Assembly (NCBI GenBank): GCA_004794785.1
Contig: SJOL01001350.1
Coordinates: 28,974 to 92,973 of the forward strand
From: Opisthorchis felineus
Lineage: Eukaryota; Platyhelminthes; Trematoda; Opisthorchiida; Opisthorchiidae
Reading direction: 5' to 3'
DNA length: 64,000 nucleotides
Below are positions 21,001-64,000 of this stretch, piece after piece. The notes below the pieces were generated by a model. That model worked only from the letters and a program-made list of their open reading frames with translations. It was not told the origin of the DNA and made no database searches. Within the stretch, counting starts at the first letter, position 1, and each line of letters opens with the position of its first letter. The position numbers and the translations under genes are program-made.

Positions 21001-24000
21001 ACTTCTTGGCGTGTGAGAGTGTATAGTTAGCTACAAAAAGTGGTGTCCGACAAGGGTTTCCACTCTCTCCGTTCTTGTTCAACTTCGTCATTGATGAAGT
21101 GATGAGGCGAACGCTGAGAAGGTCCTCAAAACCCCGGTGTTCAAATTGTTGCTGGTGAGAGCCTTGTCGATCTGGAGTACCAGGTTACAGTAAGGACTGT
21201 GTTGTTGTATGGCTGCGAAACGTGGCCTCTGCGGACAGATGGTCTGAGACGTCTTCAGGTTTTTGCCCACCGAGGCCTCAGAAAAGTTGCTGTTTTTGGA
21301 TGGCGTCAACGGATTAGTAGCGAAGTGATTAGGAAACGGGTATTTGGTTGTACAGCGGGTACTTCAATCGCGGAAAGCATCCAGCACCATAGACTACGAT
21401 GGCTCGACCTTGTGCTACGCATGTCGAAACACCGTCTACAGAGACGAGTGCCTCCTTTAGAATGGCGGAAACCGCGAGGTTGATAACGTATGACTTGGAA
21501 GAAGTGTGTGAAAGAGATTACGAAGATTTTGGGTGCAGTGCGCCTTCCAGGATGGGGTCCCCGTGACCCCGCCTGTGCTTGGCTTAAGACATAAGAAATG
21601 GCGGCTGATCGGTGTCAGTGGCGTTCGTACTGTCAGTTTCTTTCCAGATTATCTAAATGAGCGCTTGGAGGTGTAGGCACCTCGGAATGCTTGCGATAGG
21701 TCAGCACTAGGTCCCCTCCCTCCCACCCTTTTTCTCTTTTTTAACTCTGTGGGTTTAAATATAATCAGGTTAATTTTATGGTCGCACAGCAGTGAAACAT
21801 CAGTGTCAACACTTTTGTTGCTATCTCTGACTGGTGCTGACAAACAGAGACTTGTCCTAAGCTAACGTGACGTGTTAAAGTGTTCTATTTTGTTCTTCAA
21901 GTAACCAACCAGAGGCAATCTTTGTCATACAGCGACATCCTTATTGAAAGTCTGATAGCTTCAATATGGCTAGGAACGTCCCTTCAAGAGCATATCACTC
22001 CCATTAACAGAAGTCACGTCCTTAGTATGGTTCAGAAAATTAGATTGGTTTCGGCTGTACTGCGCACATCAGTAGATGAGAGATCTAACTGCGTGAATCT
22101 CCTCGTCCGTAGTCGTCGGCGGATGCCTCATTCGCCTCGCCGCATACTGCTTGACAGCAGATGTCAAGGCGAGACTTGAATTTTATGGGTCGGCCATTGA
22201 CGACTGGAAATTTTGTGTTACATTTAACGTTTTTATCCCGCCACCATAAGTAGCAGTCTTCCTAGTGAGGGCACGAAGGAACCAGTTATATGCATACGTG
22301 CCCGAGTTTTCTTTATTCCCACCTGCGTCAACCGTCTTCGCATCCTACCGGGCTCCACCCTTCCGGAAGTGGATGACTTCGCTGTATCTACTGAGATGTT
22401 ACGGATTTAATGACCTCAGTGGATCTTCACTACAGCTTCCTGTGTTGAGCCATTTGTTTTCATTTTACCGTCCGATGAGAGGACAGACGTCCCTTGGGTT
22501 TTATTTTTCACAATTCTCCGCGTACACGGTGAATGGCCGAGATCGTTGAGCTGTAACACCCTTTCGGTGCCTAGCTGCCATGCCACCCGAAGGCAGCACG
22601 AGGGCTGGGATACTGCCAGGTTGCCTAAGCCTAGACGGGAGAAGTCGAGAGGCAGAGGTCGGGTTTGAACCACGGGCCTTCCGGTCAGTAAATTCGCGCT
22701 CTTACCACTGACCCAGCTCGCCGAGATACGATTTGTGATACGTCTTCTTGTGAAAACTTCAGGGAATGGTGGCGTGTCTATAGGTTCTACGCGTTGCGGA
22801 TAACCTGAGAGACAAGTCCGCAAAACTCAGGATGGGAAGTGCAGATCAAGGGTCAACTGAAAAGCAATCATCTTTACCCACAAACGTCAAGTAAAAATAA
22901 ACCTCAGGGACAACATCACACTCTAGTTCTGGCCTGTATACACACGCAAACGCGTCACATAAAAGGTTCACGTGACAGTCGGCTCCGGGTTGAGAAAGAG
23001 TGAATTAGTTGGAAGCGTAATAAATACTCACCGAGTGATCCCTCCTTAAAATTGGTTCTCAAAGTACGACGTGATAACCCATTAGCAATTCATTCACTGA
23101 CAATAACATACGTTGAGATGAACATCGGGAGGGGGGTTCGAAAATGATAAATACGGTGTTTCTCATATAGAGAACCCGTTATTGAGGGATTTTGCTGTAG
23201 TTCTCAAAGTTCGTACCTCAGGAGTGCGAAGATTTCGATCGTTATGACTATAACGGCTTTACTACTCTTACATTGTTGGTGAAATTAGGCTAGTTCACAG
23301 TATCTCAGCTTATCTGATTCAGGATGCATGTTGCTCCAGGAAAACCTTCGTAGTTTCTTAATCCATCTTTTCACGGTAAGCTTCACCAGAGTTTCCATTC
23401 ATTCACGCGAATCAACCCAGGTTGTTTCAATGGCATGCAACCACATTACTGAGATTAAATTCTTGCTTAGAAGCGTCTTTAGGATGTTCATATGTTCAGA
23501 CAGTAACCGTGTGTCGTGGACGACCCTACCAACTCTCTGTGGTTTGTATAATTTCGAGATGCCGGTATTTGTAAGTTTCAGCCTACTCAATTTGCTTTAT
23601 AAAGACTCCATTATTCCCGGATGAGCTGTTGTACGTGCCATTCACTGCTATCCACCGGTCGTCATTGAAAAGGCCTCTTTCACTTGTTTATGAGTGCCTT
23701 ATTCAATGTGGCATTGCCAGCCACCTGATCTTTGAGACCCGTCTAATACCTACCACACACGCTGATAATTTCTCATTCTTTGTTTTCTCAAGCTCAGTTA
23801 CGTGAGCTCCGCCAGCTGCGTTTAAGGCGATGTATCTATGTGGACGACTTTTGCATGTCCCGTGTCGGAAGAATAACAAACCTGGAGCTGTTGGATGTCA
23901 GCGAATGTCCACAGGTTACCTCAAAGGGTCTTGCAACGTTGGCCCATCTAAAGTAAGTGTAATCGTTTCAAAACTTGTGGTTCCTCATTAACGCCCAATA

Positions 24001-27000
24001 TTATGCTTCGATGGTGCTTCCAGTCCACTTCTCTCCAAATGCCTCTTCCATACCTTCGGTTCTTATCGAATCCGAACAAAATATTCCAAACAGCAGCAGC
24101 CGTCAGTGTGAAAATTTCCTCTTGGTTTGGTTAGTGGTTTTTCAGCAGTCATTGAGACAGCAGGATACCGTGTTTAATGGTACATGACAGCTGGTCATAA
24201 TGTACCAGTGAACAAGCTACTAACAAGTTTGTCTCATTAAATCTTCTACCGTCTGTCCTCTTATCTTTCGGATGGCGTCGATCTTAAGGGAGAAATGTCG
24301 TTTTCCTTAAATTCGCTCCAGAAGCAGTCTTTCATGACACACTCGGCTGAAGAACTTCAGAACTAAGAGATTTACCCGAATCACAATCAGATCCTTATGC
24401 AAGAGGTGGTCTTTCCAACATCAGTAACTGATTGAGCAAACCAATGTCGCGTCAGTGGAGCGGGACAAGCCATGAAACTTCCATCAGCTGAGGCACCGTG
24501 CTTAATTCGTTCCGTCTCACACATTCAACTTACTGATGCTGTGGTAGCTCCCTTCCTCTGCTCGAATGCACGCATCACTGGTAGCTGGCGATAAATGTAC
24601 TATTCATCAATTGAAACGGAGTCACTAGGTCGCTTTCAGTTGACACACGTGCCCGACTTGTGGTTCGAGGGTTAAATACCATTTCCGCTAGAGCGCACAC
24701 CACAAGCACTGGGAGCACAGTGCACTCTCCACTAATTGAAGAGAAGCTTATATGCAGCCAAGTGATGTCCATTCAGAGAAACACTACAAATGTACGCACT
24801 GCAGGGTCCAAGGGATAAAGTCATCTACTAACCCCTTAAGCAGTGGAAATATACCGTGATCAACGCACACCCAGCCAATGACCACGCTGAAAGCTAAGCG
24901 AGTCCGCATTCGCAATTCATTGGTCCACCTGAGTGGGCCTTTGTTCTTGCAACGTTGACTGAATCCGTAACTACCAACAGCAGCTGTGGCGAGCTTGACC
25001 AGTTCATTCGGTTGCTCAGGGTGATCCAGTTATCCATCCGGTACCAGCAACGTGTTCTGGTTCCCTTTAGTCTTGCTTAGATAGATGTAGTTGGGGCGTG
25101 ATAAACTCGTCTTGTTTTCAAAAGCTGGGGCTGCCTTGGGTATCAATAAAATACAAGTGTCTCTCGTTGAGAGGGGGACGGTCAAGGTTTCCTACGCGGC
25201 ATTTCGTGTCAGATTCATAGAAGTATTTCGCTTAGTAATAGTGTCTTATGCTAGAAATTTTTTGGTCCGCGGATGTCTCCACGGGACACTATTTTGGACA
25301 GATCGTCGTAATGTTAAGGCTACTCATGAGTAGTTAATATAAAAAGGGGCTAGTGATATTACTTTACAGGTGTATTGCCAATAAAGTTTCAGTGAAATTA
25401 AACGAGATCATATTATCATAACATCATAAAAGAACCAGTCAACTAAGCTGAATGGCACGCGAACACTATCTTAAGTTGCAGGTCAATGTTCGACTCCACA
25501 ATAACATCAATAAGTTAACTTGTTGGCATTGCGTCAAGTTTTGGTAGCTCGAGTGCGTTTACTGCTGGTTGATCAGATGGTTCTTGATCCGCTTACCGAG
25601 CTTGGCAGTTAGGCTGCAGCAACACTCGATGAAACATAATCAGTGCGTCCACCGATGACGCTTGTCAAGTTCGGCGAACAGGTAAACAACCGCCTGACCA
25701 ATCACCAGTAAGTTAACTCCTTTTGAAACTGATGTTGATTATTAGGGAACTTCCGATACTTCTTCACACCGAATTCCAGGAAACAAAGGATAATTGATGG
25801 CACCTAATACGTCCTTGTAGCTTCTGACTTTCTTCACTTCACCAGTGTGCCACCATTGTATAGTCTATAGCCATAGACAGCGTTGATGCTCAATCCAACT
25901 TACGGTCCCATAGGATGCGGGCAACACGTGTAACGTTTACGGCCATTTCCAAAACCTAAAGGATGATAAAACACCAGTGTAGAGCTCGCCACCAGTCTTA
26001 AGTAGTTGGTATCACTGACCAACGAGTGCACACCAGGATAAGGATTGAATAAAGCTCAACGATCCAACAAAAAGCAGCGCAAGTACTGCTGATTCGTACA
26101 GTATGGTTATTCATTAATGCAATTAATATGACGGTCTTACTCCGAGCCAGACGAGGAAACTGCTGAGATAAACATTCTCACAATTTAGGCCTGAATAGAT
26201 TTTCAACGTCAACCTACTCGTCTGCAGGGGCTCTCTGATCATTTGACCGTTCTCAACGGTTTCTTCGAGAAGTGTTTCCAACCAGTTGCACTTGTCACTT
26301 TTTGAATACCATCGTGGTTTATTTCACTCACAATAGTCCCGCTCATTTAGCGAAAAGACACCAGAGAAAAGTAGTGCCCCCACGCCCGATTTATTTTCTT
26401 GCAATACAGTCCCAGGACTGAAAAGACGGCAACGTAAAATGAAGTGTATTCGAAAGTGGATGGGAAACTCTATATAAGAAATTTAGTATTTTGCTTCTGA
26501 TCCAAGCTTCGGAGGTGTTTGGTATGGAAACCAATAATAAGTTGTAGAGTTACGGCTCAAACTACATTCCATAGAGCACTAAGCAAAAACCCAAATGTCT
26601 GAAATTCTACCTGATCCGGTGTGAAGGAGAGTAGACTTTCCAACACTAGATGGAATTATCAATAAGAGAGAATGTGCATTAATAAACATTTCCCGCCTAA
26701 TTACAGAAACCTTCGCCACCTCCTAGTGCACAACAATCCCATGATGGAAGATAAGGAACTGGTTTGTCTGCTGCTGGAGGAGCACCTGCCCAAGTTATTT
26801 ATTTCCGGCGTGAACTACCTGGGCGAGCTTCCAGAGGAGGCTCGCCGTCGCGTGGTTGCTCTGATTGGAAGTGGCAATTCAGACGCTGTGACCGTGAAGC
26901 ATCTCTCTGGAGATATCAGCGCCGAGGACCCCCTCAATTCTACTGAGGAAGCCAAAACTGTTGAGGAACCGAAGAAATTTGAGTACCAGCGGGCCGCTGC

Positions 27001-27004
27001 ATGA
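17819..27004 (+). CDS. DMAC2: DMAC2/ATP5SL-like protein (split gene, four exons)
   Basis: Joining 17819-18009, 18046-18266, 23793-23952 and 26707-27001 (stop 27002-27004) gives 289 codons with all phases matched (AT|T, C|CT, AA|A). Diagnostic stretches are [21 protein letters not shown], the leucine-rich-like [56 protein letters not shown] and [11 protein letters not shown]. These follow the order of human DMAC2 (ATP5SL) and its paralogue ATP5S/DMAC2L, with the RC.YVDD.C.SR and C..I/V...GL...HL motifs. In mammals DMAC2 is a mitochondrial factor for assembly of the distal membrane arm of respiratory complex I. The C-terminal ~50 residues are acidic and lineage-specific. The N-terminus is uncertain: no targeting peptide is encoded from the ATG at 17819, so an upstream exon or spliced-leader start is likely. 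Assignment to DMAC2 rather than DMAC2L is by wording of the motif only. Confidence 0.88.
18046..18266 (+). CDS. DMAC2: DMAC2-like, second exon
   Basis: Acceptor TTCTACTTACAG, donor GTAAGT at 18267. The intron before it is only 36 bp (18010-18045). Encodes the [16 protein letters not shown] and [20 protein letters not shown] segments up to GFELL, and ends one base into the next codon. Confidence 0.9.
18742..21850 (+). mobile_element. RTE-like LINE inside DMAC2 intron 2 (copy A3)
   Basis: Endonuclease part: [20 protein letters not shown] (from about 19120), [14 protein letters not shown] (19195-19235), [11 protein letters not shown] (19470-19505), [11 protein letters not shown] (19570-19605) and [11 protein letters not shown]. 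Linker and [38 protein letters not shown] (20523-20580), [20 protein letters not shown] (20670-20730) and [17 protein letters not shown] (21062-21115). At about 21180 the LVDLEY stretch is joined directly to [18 protein letters not shown], so the segment containing the YADD catalytic motif is deleted. C-terminal [14 protein letters not shown] is near 21560-21590. Stops and frameshifts throughout. It lies in the same orientation as the host gene. Confidence 0.87.
22544..22722 (-). mobile_element. tRNA-derived SINE in DMAC2 intron 2
   Basis: Minus-strand tRNA-like head (GGCGAGCTGGGTCAGTGG), B-box-like GGTTTGAACCC, family body and a tail ending ACCGAAAGGGTGTTACAGC. CCGAGAT occurs on both sides (near 22536 and 22721), a possible short target-site duplication. 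Confidence 0.83.
22723..23792. other. Remainder of DMAC2 intron 2
   Basis: Intronic sequence without a recognised element; ends with the acceptor of exon 3. Confidence 0.5.
23793..23952 (+). CDS. DMAC2: DMAC2-like, third exon (leucine-rich segment)
   Basis: Acceptor TTGTTTTCTCAAG, donor GTAAGT at 23953. Encodes [20 protein letters not shown] and [19 protein letters not shown], the most conserved part of the family. Confidence 0.93.
23953..26706. other. DMAC2 intron 3
   Basis: 2754 bp. Contains a short copy of the GAACAGGTAAACAACCGCCTG-type repeat near 25650-25700 (shared TTCGGCGAACAG core with 36.9 kb). No gene or complete mobile element seen. Confidence 0.5.
26707..27004 (+). CDS. DMAC2: DMAC2-like, last exon
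   Basis: Acceptor CCGCCTAATTACAG. Encodes [20 protein letters not shown], then a basic RRRVVALIG stretch and an acidic tail ending [10 protein letters not shown] and TGA at 27002. The minus strand of this exon carries an AATAAA (26798-26803) that could serve the convergent COG2 gene. Confidence 0.93.
26798..26803 (-). terminator. Candidate poly(A) signal of COG2 inside DMAC2 exon 4
   Basis: AATAAA on the minus strand, 357 bp beyond the COG2 stop. I found no AATAAA or ATTAAA on the minus strand between 26804 and 27160, only a weaker AATACA at 27072-27077. Use of this site would make the two mRNAs overlap antisense. Confidence 0.35.
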
Positions 27005-27064
27005 TGCTTCTAGATATCGAATTGTACATAGCTACCTGCCCTTTCTTAGTGATTCATCATAACC

Positions 27065-27070
27065 AATAAA
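27065..27070 (+). terminator. Poly(A) signal of the DMAC2-like gene
   Basis: AATAAA lies 60 bp after the DMAC2 stop codon, followed by a TG/T-rich stretch. This is a normal position for a polyadenylation signal. Confidence 0.7.
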
Positions 27071-27160
27071 AATGTATTGAAAGATAGAGTTCGTTTTAGT
27101 GTCAAGTAACCGGGTAAAATATCACAATGCGAATACATTGAGGTTAAGACAGCTGTTCCA

Positions 27161-61277
<34,117 letters not shown>

Positions 61278-64000
61278 CTGAAAAGAGAGGGTAAGCGGTA
61301 ATGGAGGGTACTGAACTACTGCTAGTATACTTCAAAAGATCAGCAGACACAGAACAAGATGCGTGACAGCCAAAAGTGACTAGCTATTGATTAATACTAC
61401 ATGAGGACAAAACACCAGCCTCCGAAAATGAATGACTCTAATGTGCTACAAGTTGTTTTATGGCAACCATCAACTGGCCACTAGGTAGCATTTGTTTTAA
61501 GAGAAGTATGTCCGTAAGGGACGAGGGAGAGGGTTTAGTTTATTCGCTTATTACCGATTCTCGGCAAAACTTCGTCTATAGGGAGAACCACCAATCACTG
61601 TGCAAAAAAGTAACTAATGAAAGCCAAAATCCATAGTACCCCGGTTGTGAAGCTGACTGACAAGCATTCACAAGTCCGCTGTCTCATGCAGGGAAAAGTC
61701 AACGCTGTAAGAATAACGGGATGGGTTACAGGTTCATCCACACACCGCACCAATAGCATGGGAGATTTCGTTTCCGTCAAAGGATTGCCTACAAACGATG
61801 ACGGAGCGGACTACAATACTGGCAGATGCAATTTGTCTGACACACGAGCCCTGAAAATTGCAGCAGCACCTCACGTGGCTATCAGTGTTAAACCGACCAA
61901 AGTTACTGTTGTTGAGAATCCAGCAACAGGTAACGACATGGATGCAGTTTGGAGACACAAAGGAGCCTGAGTGGAGTTGAACACCACGACTATGGACAAA
62001 TTTTATGGAAACCAACCATGTATCAAGGGACCAGCCTGTTAATCCAAAAATTTAACGTGTACTTGACAAATGGAACAGAAGTAGAAGCTTTCTTGGGGTT
62101 CACTGCTCGAGGGTGAGAACCAGTGAATTAGAAAAACGCAATCCTCTTGTTCTTCTGGTTTGTGGGCACAACATTATGAGGAATTGTGCCATTAAATTCG
62201 GACTTTTCTGGTGATTCCATGTCAATCACTGCTACCCTGTGGTTAGGCTCGTGAAATGAACGCTTTCGCAGAGCCCCATTCGCCTTTTGTTCAGGCCTGG
62301 GAGTCCAGATAGTACCCTTCTTAGTTAACAAGAATGAGTCACACCAATAAAAATTATATCACACCACAGAGAATGTCGACCACCGTCATCAGTACGGACA
62401 CACAGCGGGACGGTTGAGCGTAGCCATGCAACTGCTGGCACGTTTTTCCTCTTCGCATCGGCTACCACTGCGTCGGATAACGTGTGACAATTAAGCGAGT
62501 ATAAACACTGAGGTGTAGTACTCTCCACAATGGTGGAGCAGTCGTAATCCTTTCGAGGCAGTGTTGGATACGAAGGACAAACTGCCGATAATTTGTTCCG
62601 TGAGCTAACAAAAAATTTACTGACAATAGCGTTCGGCAGACTACCAGTTTTTTATCTTCGTCAAAGCAATATGGGTCTAAATGATGAAGTTCACGCCACA
62701 TTTGGACGTCAGTTGTGACCGTTTCCGGTCTGTTCAGCGTCATTTGATGTCAGGTCAAGCCACTAGGACTTAATGAAGCAGGTTTGTCAATGGTTTTGTC
62801 AATAAAAAACGAAAACCCAGAGGAGTGCACGGCCGATTGTTGCAACTTCAGTAAAACAGAAAAATACCTTGCAGTAAGTAGAAAATGAAACTCTGGAGTG
62901 ATGAAAGAGTTCAAGTCCATATGACATTTGATTTCTACACACTAAGATTGCCAAAACCCCGTATGAGTTGTTGGCATTCTCAAAGCAAAGTTTCCTGATG
63001 ATTGTAAGATTTACCTCGATCTTCAAGGTAATAGATATGATAAAGCATCGCTACTACATATTCAACCACACAGGTGCCAAGGACATGATATTTGGTGGGC
63101 TGATGAATGCACTACTCAACGATATGATGGTTTGGGAGAAAATCGAGGTAGTCGCACAATTCAGACATTTCACCACTCGTTTGCCATACGACCCGAAGAA
63201 TGAATGAGGCAAGAGGGACTGCCATGTTGCCCAGGTACGCACAAGGGCGACGGACGTCGCCAGTGAAGCATAACGATGAGCATTTCAACTGGCAGTCTGC
63301 GGCTCAACGGTGAGTTACCTCGTCAATGCAGCTAGTTGTGGTCATTCACTTGGAAACTGTCTACCGTGAAAAGGATAAGAAAACTTCGACTCAATACCAT
63401 GAAGACAAATAGTCTGCCTCAAGGTAGTGTTATCTGGTTTTGGTTATCAATGCGAACCTCATCGAATCTCTTGACATGTTTACTTGCAGTGGTTACCAGT
63501 GCTTACGCAATCGGATCCTCTTACATTCGAGCACAAAATAAACCAGTCCTAACACAATTAGCTCTCCTTGTTTATGGCGGAGTACGGTGTGACATGCGTC
63601 AAGCACGAGATCACATGCATTATACATGACAGTGTAGTGTACATACGCTGACACTACATACGAGGGGATATTTAGGCCCTAAGTATAAATGCTGGGCCTC
63701 CAGTTGGGAAAAATCAAGGTGATTTTTCTAGCTGATGTCGAAAGTAGATACTTTCTTGACAAGAATTCAGAGCTGGAAGGGATATGGTTGGATCATTGGC
63801 TGGTAAAGTCGCTTATCACACATTTCTCCCAGGGCAACAAGTCAGACGTCCAGGTTGACGCCGATGTACAACACCAACAGCGTTTGATCTATCTGAACTG
63901 GTCAAGTGACCATGAGTTCGTTTGACTAAAATTGGGGGCATAAGAAAAATGAAATGATGACTGGAATAGATAGGGGATGGATGCTACGTTAGAAAAAAAT
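61278..64000. other. Unassigned region upstream of COG2 exon A
   Basis: Should be COG2 intron or 5' part. I searched for the conserved N-terminal COG2 motifs (DYADFVNLS type) and did not find them. The open frames at 61617-61970 (+) and 62462-62743 (-) have no recognisable family. Confidence 0.45.

Noticed and set aside
62645..62743. Possible first COG2 exon on the minus strand containing PYCFDEDKKL, similar to the CFDKDEFM start of animal COG2, followed by a GTAGTC donor-like site.
   Set aside because: The conserved next ~130 residues of COG2 (LRDDL, DYADFVNLS type motifs) could not be found between it and exon A at 61277. The match is only a few residues.

Overview
Eukaryotic genomic DNA, not bacterial. 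The window has intron-rich split genes, tRNA-derived SINEs, several families of decayed non-LTR retrotransposons, a Ty3/gypsy relic and hammerhead ribozyme sequences. These features, one 36-bp intron beside multi-kilobase introns, and the style of the repeats suggest a flatworm, most likely a digenean fluke. The SINE reading frames resemble what I remember from opisthorchiid liver flukes; that placement is inference, not something the sequence proves.

Two conserved host genes can be assembled exon by exon and converge tail to tail. The first is a DMAC2/ATP5SL-like gene on the + strand (17819-27004, four exons, 289 codons), related to a mitochondrial complex I assembly factor. The second is COG2, conserved oligomeric Golgi complex subunit 2, on the - strand (61277 down to 27161, eleven exons, 578 codons; the N-terminal ~160 residues were not found and probably lie beyond the right edge or in unrecognised exons). 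Every listed junction keeps reading phase. The stop codons are 156 bp apart. The only canonical minus-strand poly(A) signal I found in the ~360 bp beyond the COG2 stop lies inside the last DMAC2 exon.

Layout. 3-4433 is a nearly perfect ~4.4-kb inverted repeat. Each arm carries a non-LTR reverse transcriptase fragment reading inward and a hammerhead ribozyme reading outward. 4391-5530 holds a SINE and a decayed RTE-like LINE. 5530-9970 is unrecognised apart from retroposon tails. 9978-12770 holds two CR1/Jockey-like LINE fragments in tandem. 13310-16910 is a near full-length RTE-like LINE with a 63-bp micro-insertion. 17039-17237 is a SINE with target-site duplication. 17819-27004 is DMAC2, with another RTE-like LINE and a SINE in its second intron. 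27161-61277 is COG2, whose introns hold SINEs, LINE 3' relics, a degraded endonuclease-type LINE (49.3-51.3 kb), a third hammerhead next to an assembly gap (58121-58342), and a gypsy pol relic (58.6-60.1 kb). 61.3-64 kb has no feature I could assign.

The most interesting feature is the hammerhead ribozyme family. It has complete catalytic cores, a loopless self-complementary helix III that should require dimerisation, and an association with inverted repeats at both loci.
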